Source: Flavobacteriaceae bacterium (GTDB lineage Bacteria > Bacteroidota > Bacteroidia > Flavobacteriales > Flavobacteriaceae). From it: a stretch of 58,413 bases of DNA. This document shows, piece after piece, positions 1 through 9,043 of this stretch. Where the stretch lies: the NCBI GenBank assembly GCA_021647985.1, contig JAKITQ010000017.1, forward strand, positions 1 to 58,413, written 5' to 3'. The first letter of the stretch is position 1. Each line of letters opens with the position of its first letter. A program made the translations under genes and the position numbers. The notes under the pieces were generated by a model. It did not search any database and was not told where the DNA came from. It saw nothing but the letters and a program-made list of their open reading frames with translations.

Positions 1-180
1 ATGATGATTTGACGGCTTGTTGAACTGGAAATAACTCGACCATAGGAGAGTTATTCTATTTCAATAATGCCACATTTTAAAAACAAAAATTAACTCGTAT
101 ATTTGAGTAATGTTTAACTAAAAATTAATAACGCTTTGTTGCGTTAGAACCTTGATTCCAAGCTCTAAAATTTGACAACA

Positions 181-1633
181 ATGAAAAAATTACTTTTACT
201 CTTCAACATCCTTATATTTTCTACCTGTCTAACATTTGCTCAGCAGACGGAATCTTATGATTATTCAAGGTCAAATAGGGAAATGATTCAATACGGTGTT
301 CAGGCCGTTCTCTGTTGTAATGCGCTTTTCACCTCTAACAGGAGCCTTGAACAGGCTTATGATCAAGAACTTAAATATCTTAAACAACCTATTGGTAGTG
401 CCCAGGGTGGAGACTATACGATAGATTTGAATAAAAAAACTGTCACCATCGGCACCACTGAAAGGGCCCCAGTAATGCGCGCAGTATTCAGAGAAGGAAT
501 AGGCTGTATTATTATGGCACCAGATCAAAATTTTGAGAAAATAGATGATCTTCCAATACAAAGTCTTCCTCCTCTTTCAGGGGATCCTACTACCATACCG
601 TGGCCTGAAGGTGATTTGATAAAAAAGCAAAAACCACCAAAATATATCGATGTAGCTCTATTGGCTGCGGCATCAACATGGTCTTTTGAAAGGAAATCTC
701 CAGAGCAAGTCACTCTTAGTTTGATCGTAGTTCATAAAGGCCAGATCATACATGAAAGATATGCTGAAGGGATTGATATGTATACAAAAACTCGGACATG
801 GTCTACAGCTAAGAGTATTGCTGTGACCTTAATAGGAATGTTAGTAGATCAGGGTAAAATGGATCTAGATGCCCCACTTGGGATAGAATGGCTCCCAAAG
901 GAGAAAACTTCTGAAAATGATCCTCGTGCTGATATTACATTAAGAAATGTACTCAATATGTCTAGTGGGCTTTATACAGTAGATAGCAGGAGGATGGAAT
1001 ATGCCACTGGGTCTGGGTTATCCTATTGGGCAGGGGCTAGCTCTGTAAACGGAGCAAGAAACAGGGGGCTAATCAGAAGACCAGGGACCTATTGGGACTA
1101 TGAGAACTATGATACACTTCTTGGAGTGCTAGCGATGAAAAATGCCCTTGGTGATGATAAAACCTATTTGGAATTTCCTAGGACAGCTCTGTTTGACAAA
1201 ATTAGGAATGAGAAATACTTTTGTCAGCACTGACAGATTTGAAGATTTTATTTTTAGCAGCCAAGTCTACACCAATGCACGTGACCTTGCCCGATTTGGC
1301 TTGCTTTACGAGCAAAACGGTGTTTGGAATGACGAAAGGCTACTATCCGAGAAATGGATCGACTTTGTAAGAACACCTGCACCAGCCACTGCACAGCGCG
1401 GCAATTTTTATGGAGGACAATGGTGGCTCGTTCCAGAGGATCGTAATGATATACCAAAAGACGCCTATGCTACAGCTGGAAACCGGGGACAATATGTCAT
1501 TGTGGTTCCTTCGTATGATCTGGTCATCGTTAGAAGGGGTCTTGATTATGGCAAGCAAGGGTTCAATAAGTGGGACTTGACAAGGGAAGTATTGAAAGCG
1601 TTCCCTGTTGGTTATAAAGCAGCAGATGACTAA
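181..1633 (+). pseudogene. Serine beta-lactamase-family hydrolase, frameshifted
   Basis: The first reading frame carries a signal peptide ending near TFAQ and a beta-lactamase/PBP-like core with an S-T-A-K (SxxK) box at about residues 208-211. It then stops at 1233. The rest of the fold, from GMRNTF through the ARFGLLY region to the C-terminus at 1633, continues without a gap in the next frame. A single extra base near 1204 explains this: removing it restores a smooth FDKIGMRNTF junction. In the family these proteins are esterases, peptidases or beta-lactamases (COG1680 type). I favour the ATG at 181 over an upstream TTG at 172, because the signal peptide starts there. It looks like a recently broken gene or a sequencing error. 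By eye it is less AT-rich than its neighbours. Its link to the glycan locus is unclear. Confidence 0.75.
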
Positions 1634-1802
1634 AGAGGACAGAGCATTTTGAGATAATCAAGAGTATGCAATCTCTAAAAGTGCGAATACCTCTTAAAAT
1701 GAAACGGAATAAAAATAACTTAGGTATTCTCAAAGTAAGTGATGCGCTTGAGATAATTGATAAGATTATTAACCTGGCAAAAATGAAAAACCGCTAACAA
1801 TA

Positions 1803-1830
1803 GATAAAATTCATTAAAACGCATTTTATC
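1803..1830. repeat. Short inverted repeat (8-bp arms, 12-base loop)
   Basis: The arms GATAAAAT (1803-1810) and ATTTTATC (1823-1830) pair perfectly. They lie between the broken hydrolase and the esterase. It could act as a weak terminator for the upstream gene, but no U-tract follows. The rest of 1634-1906 holds nothing recognisable. Confidence 0.35.
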
Positions 1831-1906
1831 AAGAACGTTGTGTTTCGTGCAGAACAATGGATTGTACAGAAAGCAATACTTTCATAAAAACTATTTAAAA
1901 TAAATT

Positions 1907-2740
1907 ATGAACTTAAGAATAACAATAGTTTTTACACTTACATTATTAATGTCTAGTGTTTTCGCTCAAGAAAAAAATAATTACAAAACAGAGACTTCAA
2001 TTCATTATTACGACACAGATATAATGAAGGGTGATGAGTATATACAGCAGATGTGTGTAGTTGACTTTTATTATCCAACAGATATTGAGAATTTCCCAAC
2101 AATAGTTTGGTTTCATGGAGGTGGTTTAACTGGTGGAAAGCGTGAAATACCAGAATATCTTAAAAATAAAGGCGTTGCAGTTGTTGGTGTTGAGTATAGG
2201 TTGTCACCAAATGTAAAAAGTTCAGAGTGCATTAAGGATGCAGCAGCAACAGCTTGGGCATTTAAAAATATTGAAAAATATGGTGGTAATCCTTCTCTAA
2301 TATTTGTATCAGGAATGTCAGCAGGTGGATACCTCACTTATATGGTAGGGTTAAATAAAAAATATTTGACAGCTCATAATATTGATGCAAATAAAATTGC
2401 TGGATTAATTCCATTTTCTGGACATGCTATAACACATTTTACTGTTCGTAAAGAAAGAGGGATTCCAGGAGAACAGCCAATTATTGATAAGATGGCCCCA
2501 TTGTTTTATGTAAGAGCAGATGCACCACCACTATTAATTCTTACAGGAGATAGAGAACTTGAGATGTTGGGCAGATATGAGGAGAATGCATATATGATGC
2601 GAATGATGAAGATTGCTGGACATAAACGTGTTCGAATTTATGAATTAGATGGCTACAATCACGGACAAATGATGTACCCTGCTTTACCTCTTTTGCTAAG
2701 AGAGGTGAAAACTTTATCTAAAGAAATTATGCTGGAATGA
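1907..2740 (+). CDS. Secreted alpha/beta hydrolase (esterase-like)
   Basis: This 277-residue protein begins with a signal peptide ending in SSVFAQ. It has an HGGG oxyanion-hole motif near residue 69, and a nucleophile elbow G-M-S-A-G-G with Ser138. A likely acidic residue sits in LTGDREL and a C-terminal His in YNHGQ. This is the alpha/beta-hydrolase-3 / BD-FAE layout, whose members remove acyl groups from small esters and sugars. Its position just upstream of the glycan locus suggests a possible carbohydrate O-acetyl esterase. The sequence alone does not prove the substrate, and 1 kb of transposon debris separates it from the SusC gene. Confidence 0.75.
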   Translation: MNLRITIVFTLTLLMSSVFAQEKNNYKTETSIHYYDTDIMKGDEYIQQMCVVDFYYPTDIENFPTIVWFHGGGLTGGKREIPEYLKNKGVAVVGVEYRLSPNVKSSECIKDAAATAWAFKNIEKYGGNPSLIFVSGMSAGGYLTYMVGLNKKYLTAHNIDANKIAGLIPFSGHAITHFTVRKERGIPGEQPIIDKMAPLFYVRADAPPLLILTGDRELEMLGRYEENAYMMRMMKIAGHKRVRIYELDGYNHGQMMYPALPLLLREVKTLSKEIMLE

Positions 2741-3061
2741 GTATTTAACACTGATTGAATTTGATAGTTGGAAAAGCACGAAAACACAACAACGGGTAAA
2801 ATTTATAACGGTTTTTGGCTCAATTCAAAGGTTTTGATATTACTTAATTTAACAATCTCTGAAATAATTGAATTACGCTCTGATATTGACAAATCAAGCA
2901 AGTATGTTTTAATTTTTGATAATTCCATTGTTAAATATACAATTTTGATACCTATTTTAAACTAGAGCCAATTTTTAATATTATAAATAGAAAAAATTAC
3001 CGTGCAACTGTCTTAAGTCAAAAAACCGAAAAGCTATTTGGTTTGAGTATATGAACAAAAG

Positions 3062-3111
3062 TACACACTTTAGCGGAGATCCTATTAATTGACTATCCCG
3101 TAAAGTGTGTA
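3062..3111. repeat. Inverted repeat, possible old transposon end
   Basis: The arms TACACACTTTA (3062-3072) and TAAAGTGTGTA (3101-3111) are perfect 11-base complements around a 28-base centre, with further partial pairing inside (GG against CC). It lies in the gene-poor 2741-3799 stretch next to a transposase fragment, so I read it as a relic of a mobile element. A regulatory hairpin is the alternative. The rest of 2741-3303 shows no convincing gene. Confidence 0.45.
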
Positions 3112-3291
3112 AATCGAAAAACTGTTTATCATTCATAAAGCATTATTTTAAGGATTCCAAGTAAACCGTTAAATCAACTGTTATGCCAAGATCATATAAC
3201 AATAACATTGTGTTATTTAGTTAAAGATGTTAATAAATTGCGAATACTTTATGTTAGAAATTGTAAGAAAAATGGCACTTTGTGTCAATAA

Positions 3292-3486
<195 letters not shown>

Positions 3487-3524
3487 AGTTGGGTTATATG
3501 GCTTTTAGGGTCTCCTGCTTGCTT

Positions 3525-3603
3525 AAATATTTATTATTTTACTGTCTAATTTCATAGAGTTAAATTATTGATTATTAGCAGAAAACACGAATAATAAATA
3601 TTT
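3525..3603. repeat. Inverted repeat with 14-base arms
   Basis: AAATATTTATTATT (3525-3538) and its exact complement at 3590-3603 flank 51 bases. It begins about 40 bases after the transposase fragment. It may be a miniature element or a decayed IS end, but no family was recognised. Confidence 0.45.
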
Positions 3604-3652
3604 TAAACAACTATATATCAAATGATTATCTTGTTTTTATTAGAAAAAAAAG

Positions 3653-3667
3653 TATGAGTTTGCCCTG
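3653..3667. repeat. Orphan ISAs1-type terminal sequence
   Basis: TATGAGTTTGCCCTG matches, apart from the outermost inner base, the right terminus of the MITE-like element at 26236-26369. No matching left terminus is visible upstream, so this is a solitary end. It lies 132 bases before the SusC start. Confidence 0.45.
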
Positions 3668-3799
3668 TCTACTGACTTCAATATATGTTAAATCTATTAT
3701 ACTTTCTGTAAAATAAACATACTTTTTTCTGTAGAAAATATATAATTTAGAGCTAACGAATATTAACTTATTAAATTAATTTCAAACTCTTAAGAATTT

Positions 3800-6700
3800 A
3801 TGAAAAATATTAAAAAAAACAAATCTTACAGACTGTTAGTTATGTCTCTGCTTTTTTTGTGTATGGCATACACCTCTTTAGCGCAAACAACAATAACAGG
3901 GACTGTTACAGATGAAAATGGAAGCCCATTACCTGGTGCTAACATTACTGTGAAGGAAAACTCTTCACTCGGTGCAACAACTGATTTTGATGGCAATTAT
4001 GAAATTGTGGTTACTAACGAAAATACATTAGTATTTAGTTTTGTTAGTTATTTAACCAAAGCTATTAAAATCAATAATAGATCTGTTGTAAATATTAAAA
4101 TGATCGTAGATAGCCAAAATTTAGATGAGGTAATTTTAATTGGGTATGGATCTGTTAAAAAGAGTGATTTAACAGGCTCTGTAGCTTCTGTATCTTCTGA
4201 GGATCTTACAAGAACGGTAAACCAGTCTTTTGTTGACGCATTAGACGGTAGAGTAGCAGGTGTACAACTTAATGGGTCAGAAGGATCTCCTGGGGGAGAT
4301 TTGTCTATCCGTATTAGAGGTGGTACTTCAATAAGTGCTTCGAATGACCCCCTTTATGTTATTGATGGTTTCCCTATAGTTGTTGAAAGGGAAATTGGAG
4401 GAGCTGAAGGATTTGCTACAACTTCATCAAATGCTCTTGCTGGTATTGATCCAAACGATATTGAATCAATACAAATCTTAAAGGATGCTTCGGCTACTGC
4501 TATTTACGGATCTAGAGGTGCAAATGGAGTAGTTATTATTACCACTAAAACTGGAAAAGAAGGAAAGTCTGTTATTTCATTTGACACCTTTACCTCTTTA
4601 AAAGAATTACCTAATCAATTGGGTGTGCTAAATGAAGAACAATATGCACAATATAGGAAGACACAGTGGGAGCATGATCCTGATTCATTTATTTATAAAT
4701 ACTTTGAAGATCCTGCAAGTTTTGCCGGAACCGGTACCAATTGGCAAGATGCTATTTATCGTACAGCGCAGTTACAAAGTTATCGATTATCCATAGCCGG
4801 TGGAACAAAGGATATTAAATATAATATCTCTTTGGGTGCTTTTTTAGATGAAGGTATTATTGAAGGTTCTAGCTTTAACCGTTACAATGCTAGGGTAAAC
4901 TTGAATGGAAATATATCTGAAAAAATGAGATTTTCAGTTGCTATGACTGGAGCTTTCACAAATCAAGAAGGAGTACCAACAGGAGGCGCAAATAATGAAC
5001 GGGCTGGAGCAGTATTTCAAGCTTTAACGTTCCCTCCTGTTATTCCTATTGATGATACTGATGATACTTCCGAATTTTCAGGTGTACAGAGTTTTAACCC
5101 ACTCTCTATTATTAATAATTCTTTTGTTGAAACCAAAGGAGATGTATTTTTCAGTAACTTTTCATTAGATTATGATATTACTAGTGATTTAACTTTTAAG
5201 GTATTATTAGGAGGTACGTCGAGAAACTCTAAAAGATCGTCATATTTTACTACAGGTACTGGTCCTGGAGCAATAGTTGGCGGTAGAGCTGGTATAAGAA
5301 CTAGTTCATTTAGAAGTTGGGTTAATGAGAATACTCTTACCTATACAAAAAAAATTGACAAACACAGTTTATCAGTTTTAGTTGGAGGAACTATACAAGA
5401 GGGAACTACAGAGCAATTTAATGCAGAAAGCTTTGGGTTTGCTGTTGAAGATCTTGGATTTGCTAGTATAGGTATTGGAACCAATCCTCAAGCCCCTTTT
5501 TCAAATATTGAAAAATGGTCGTTGGCATCTGGTTTGTCTAGGGTAAATTATAATTTTGACCAACGTTTTCTATTAACAGCAAGTTTTAGGGCAGATGGTT
5601 CTTCTCGATTTGCTGAAGGTAATAAGTGGGGGTATTTTCCTGCTGTTGCTGCTGCTTGGAGAATTAGTAATGAACGATTTTTAGAAAATTCAAACTTTAT
5701 AAAAAATCTTAAGGTAAGAGCAGGTTATGGTGTGACTGGAAATCAAGAAGTTGCAAGATATCAATCCTTATCTTCTTTAGCTATAGATTTTTACAGCTTT
5801 GGGACAGACAACGGAAGTGCTAATGTTGGCACCGCTGTTAATCGAGTTTCTAATCCTGATTTATCTTGGGAATTAACAGAACAATTAAATTTTGGGGTTG
5901 ATTTTGGTTTGTTTGACAATAAATTAGTAGGTACGGTTGATTACTATATAAAAAACACAACCGATATGTTATTGGCAATCAATCTTATTCCATCTTCTGG
6001 TATTTCTTCTCCAGCTTTACAAAATATAGGAAGTATGAGAAACTCAGGTTTAGAAATTTCATTAAACAGTGTAAATATTCTAACAGAAGATTTTGATTGG
6101 AAAACTAGCTTTAATATATCATTTAATAAAAATGAAATTACAGATTTAGGTCCATATAGTGAAATTTTTATTGATATTCCTGGGGGTAATCATAATATTG
6201 TTAATGAAGTTGTTTTGAGACCAGGAGAAGCTATTGGTACCTTTTTTGGTTATGAAACGGCGGGTATTTATGGACTTCCAGACAACCCTACTCCAGAGGA
6301 AGTAGCCCTATCTGGTACGAGAATATTTGTTGATCAAGATGGAAATGGTGTTATTAATGATGATGATAGAGTAATTATAGGAAATGCTCTGCCAATACAT
6401 TATGGAGGTTTTACTAACGATTTTAGGTATAAAAATTTTGATTTAAGTATATTTTTTAACTGGTCTTATGGAGCTGATAAGTATAATGCAAATAGAACAT
6501 ATACTGAAGGTTTCCTCAATAGTGGAGGGAATAAGAGTTCGGTAATTCTCAATGCTTGGACACCGGATAATCAAGATACTGATATTGCTGCTATTAATAA
6601 AAGCAATGACCAACGTTTTATGGATAGGTACATTGAAGACGCTTCGTTTTTACGACTAAAAAATATATCTGTAGGATACACTTTTGACAATAAAACTTTA

Positions 6701-6883
6701 GACAAAACATTTTTGAGTTATGCTAAAATTTATGTAGCTGGACAGAACCTATGGACTCTTACAAATTACACAGGATACAATCCTGATGCGGATATAAGTA
6801 GAAACCCTGTAGCGCCTGGTGTTGATTGGGGAGCTTATCCAATAGCTCAAATCTATACTTTAGGCATTAATGTAAAATTTTAA
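3800..6883 (+). CDS. SusC/RagA TonB-linked outer-membrane transporter
   Basis: This 1027-residue protein starts with a signal peptide ending in SLAQ. A carboxypeptidase-D-like regulatory domain follows (about residues 30-115, with the GTVTDENGSPLPGA signature). Next come a TonB-box/plug region (VILIGYGSVKKSDLTGSV, then IRIRGGTSI and LYVIDGFPI) and a long barrel ending in an aromatic-rich strand, LGINVKF. SusC proteins import oligosaccharides across the outer membrane together with a lipoprotein lid. The SusD gene follows after 10 bases. There is no N-terminal STN domain, which fits control by the hybrid regulator next door rather than by an anti-sigma factor. The likely ligand is a fucose-rich sulfated oligosaccharide, judged from the downstream enzymes. 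Confidence 0.95.
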   Translation: MKNIKKNKSYRLLVMSLLFLCMAYTSLAQTTITGTVTDENGSPLPGANITVKENSSLGATTDFDGNYEIVVTNENTLVFSFVSYLTKAIKINNRSVVNIKMIVDSQNLDEVILIGYGSVKKSDLTGSVASVSSEDLTRTVNQSFVDALDGRVAGVQLNGSEGSPGGDLSIRIRGGTSISASNDPLYVIDGFPIVVEREIGGAEGFATTSSNALAGIDPNDIESIQILKDASATAIYGSRGANGVVIITTKTGKEGKSVISFDTFTSLKELPNQLGVLNEEQYAQYRKTQWEHDPDSFIYKYFEDPASFAGTGTNWQDAIYRTAQLQSYRLSIAGGTKDIKYNISLGAFLDEGIIEGSSFNRYNARVNLNGNISEKMRFSVAMTGAFTNQEGVPTGGANNERAGAVFQALTFPPVIPIDDTDDTSEFSGVQSFNPLSIINNSFVETKGDVFFSNFSLDYDITSDLTFKVLLGGTSRNSKRSSYFTTGTGPGAIVGGRAGIRTSSFRSWVNENTLTYTKKIDKHSLSVLVGGTIQEGTTEQFNAESFGFAVEDLGFASIGIGTNPQAPFSNIEKWSLASGLSRVNYNFDQRFLLTASFRADGSSRFAEGNKWGYFPAVAAAWRISNERFLENSNFIKNLKVRAGYGVTGNQEVARYQSLSSLAIDFYSFGTDNGSANVGTAVNRVSNPDLSWELTEQLNFGVDFGLFDNKLVGTVDYYIKNTTDMLLAINLIPSSGISSPALQNIGSMRNSGLEISLNSVNILTEDFDWKTSFNISFNKNEITDLGPYSEIFIDIPGGNHNIVNEVVLRPGEAIGTFFGYETAGIYGLPDNPTPEEVALSGTRIFVDQDGNGVINDDDRVIIGNALPIHYGGFTNDFRYKNFDLSIFFNWSYGADKYNANRTYTEGFLNSGGNKSSVILNAWTPDNQDTDIAAINKSNDQRFMDRYIEDASFLRLKNISVGYTFDNKTLDKTFLSYAKIYVAGQNLWTLTNYTGYNPDADISRNPVAPGVDWGAYPIAQIYTLGINVKF

Positions 6884-6893
6884 TAATTATATC

Positions 6894-8495
6894 ATGAAAA
6901 ATTTAAAACATATAACAACAATGAAAAAATTCAATTTTATACTAATAATTTCTTTTTTAACTTTAGCAGGGTGTGCTAATTTTCTTGAAGAGGAGCCAGA
7001 ATCCTTTTTGTCTCCTTCAGAATTTTTTAATTCAGAAGAGAATATAGATATAGCAGTAACGGGTGTTTATGACGTTCTTGGTAACAGAGGTTTTCGTATT
7101 GGGGTAAATTTTGGAAATTACAATCAAGGGTTACTATCTATGGGGACTGTAGGAACCGATCAAATGAAAGCTCCTGCAGATAGAGCTGGAAACCGATTCC
7201 ATCAAATGGATATGTTTGTATATGGTCCTAGCTCGCAACTTCCAAGTAACGTTTGGATTGCTCATTATATTGGTGTTAACAGAGCTAATACTGTTATTAA
7301 TAGAACAGAGCCATTATTAGGTAATCCTGATTTTGATGACAATAAACTAAATACTTCTATTGCAGAGGCTAAATTTTTAAGAGCATTTTATTACTTTAAC
7401 CTTGTTCGCTTTTATGGAGATATACCACTTAAACTTACAGAAACACAAAGTTTAACTGCTGAAGACGTAGTATCAATAGCACGTTCTCCAGTGGTTGATA
7501 TTTACAATCAAATTGAGAAAGATTTATTATTTGCAGAGCAATATTTGAAGATGCCAAGTGAAGTAGCAAATTCTGATAACGGAAGAGCTACAAAAACAGC
7601 TGCTTGGGCATTATTGGCACGTGTTTATAATACATGGGCAAGTTACCCTATAAAAGATCAAAGTAAATGGGAATTAGCGGCTAATAGTGCAAAAAGAGTT
7701 ATTGATTCTGGCGAGCATATGTTAATGGATGAATTCTCTAGTGTTTTCATGAAGGAATTCGAAGGAAATAGAGAGTTGATTTTTGTAGCAAAATTTAGTA
7801 ATGTACTTGGTGAGACTAGCTCTTTAGGAGCGCATAATGGAATTCTAGGAGTTGGTGGTGCTAACGCTTTTTCACCCAATAGTACAGCAGGGTTTGGGGT
7901 TGTTAGAATTGAAAGATCTTATTACGAGTCGTTTGATGAACTAGACCAACGGCGAGACTGGTCATGTTCTGCGTTCAGAGTAGATAAAGATAATAATCAA
8001 ATTCCATTAACAGATGGTCAATTGAATGGTGCAATTGGGATGGCCAAATTTAGAAGTGATGCCTCTTGGGTTGGTTTTGGTTCACCTGATGACTATCCGT
8101 TAATTAGATATGCAGACGTATTAACCATGTATGCTGAGGCTACAGCAATGTCAAATGGAGGGCCAACTAGTGAGTCTTATGAAGCACTTAATAAAGTGAG
8201 AAGAAGAGCTTTTAGATTGCCTATAGATGACCCAGCCCCTTTAATTGATTATGTAGGGCTGTCACCATCTGAATTTATTGATGCTTTACTTCAAGAACGC
8301 TCATGGGAACTTGTTTCTGAGGATTGCTCTCGTTGGCATGATCTAGTTCGTACAGAGCAACTAGGAAAATTTGTAGTAGCAGTAAAAAGAGCATCTGTGG
8401 TGGCTAATTTTAATGAGTCAACACATAAGCTATTTCCCATTCCAATTGTAGAAATTGATGTAAACCCATTAATGGTTCAAAACCCTGGATATTAA
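6894..8495 (+). CDS. SusD/RagB glycan-binding lipoprotein
   Basis: The protein has a lipoprotein signal with lipobox LAGC, followed by the SusD opening ANFLEEEPESFLSPSEFF. TPR-like helices with AEAKFLRAFYYFNLVRFYGD follow, and the C-terminal RagB region contains LLQERSWELVSEDCSRWHDL and ends near PNPGY-like NPGY. SusD lids capture glycan and deliver it to SusC. An in-frame ATG at 6921 gives a more typical lipoprotein signal than the one at 6894, so the true start may be nine codons downstream. It is paired with the SusC gene 10 bases upstream and followed by a strong hairpin, so the two probably form a transcript of their own. Confidence 0.95.
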   Translation: MKNLKHITTMKKFNFILIISFLTLAGCANFLEEEPESFLSPSEFFNSEENIDIAVTGVYDVLGNRGFRIGVNFGNYNQGLLSMGTVGTDQMKAPADRAGNRFHQMDMFVYGPSSQLPSNVWIAHYIGVNRANTVINRTEPLLGNPDFDDNKLNTSIAEAKFLRAFYYFNLVRFYGDIPLKLTETQSLTAEDVVSIARSPVVDIYNQIEKDLLFAEQYLKMPSEVANSDNGRATKTAAWALLARVYNTWASYPIKDQSKWELAANSAKRVIDSGEHMLMDEFSSVFMKEFEGNRELIFVAKFSNVLGETSSLGAHNGILGVGGANAFSPNSTAGFGVVRIERSYYESFDELDQRRDWSCSAFRVDKDNNQIPLTDGQLNGAIGMAKFRSDASWVGFGSPDDYPLIRYADVLTMYAEATAMSNGGPTSESYEALNKVRRRAFRLPIDDPAPLIDYVGLSPSEFIDALLQERSWELVSEDCSRWHDLVRTEQLGKFVVAVKRASVVANFNESTHKLFPIPIVEIDVNPLMVQNPGY

Positions 8496-8501
8496 AACAC
8501 A

Positions 8502-8539
8502 AGAATATCTCCTGATTAATTAATCTCAGGAGATATTCT
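8502..8539 (+). terminator. Hairpin after SusD, likely terminator
   Basis: The arms AGAATATCTCCTGA and TCAGGAGATATTCT form a perfect 14-bp stem around a 10-base loop, starting seven bases past the SusD stop. Only a weak T-rich run follows. It probably ends, or attenuates, the SusC-SusD transcript. Confidence 0.65.
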
Positions 8540-8896
8540 AATCTTTAACCTAATTCTTTTATTTTGATGCTTTTTATAAGGGTAATAAAACTCTACTTTA
8601 TCACGAGCTAAAACTTCATAACTTAACAAATAGGAAAAAGATCAACTAGAAATTAGTTTACATAATAACAAATAAAAATATTTAAAATTAGTAATAGATA
8701 AAAAGTAAGCAGATTTATCATTTCAGCATCGAAAAATTCAATAGATATAAGGCTTACTTTTAATTAATGGATTATTTATAACAAATTAGAAGTAATAAAT
8801 CGTCCATTTTTTCATGAAATTATGTAATTTTATTTCTGAGATTGTATGTGTTTTTTATTATAAAACATGAATAATATCATTTTAAAATACAACTAA

Positions 8897-8952
8897 AAAC
8901 ATCTCTTGTTTATCCGTTAAGCATTTTTTTTGGGTAAATAAATGAGATGTTT
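8897..8952. repeat. Imperfect hairpin upstream of the hybrid regulator
   Basis: AAACATCTC (8897-8905) pairs with GAGATGTTT (8944-8952). Inner TTTATCC and GGGTAAA can also pair with one wobble. It lies about 90 bases before the regulator start, in the 548-base gap 8496-9043 that otherwise holds only the SusD hairpin. It could be a leader structure or a terminator. Confidence 0.35.
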
Positions 8953-9043
8953 AATAAGTTAATTAATAACATAAACACATTTAGCTTTTTAGACTATAAA
9001 TGGATTATAATAGAAAAAACACACCTATATATCAATAAAACTA

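Noticed and set aside
1198..1210. Programmed frameshift in the beta-lactamase-family gene
   Set aside because: No slippery heptamer or downstream stimulatory structure was seen; simple mutation or read error is more likely.
1699..1797. A 32-codon frame between the broken hydrolase and the esterase
   Set aside because: It is very short, with no homologue recognised and no supporting context.
2768..2965. Open frame of 65 codons after the esterase
   Set aside because: It has no recognisable domain or signal and low-complexity content, and it lies within transposon-rich DNA. It is more likely chance.
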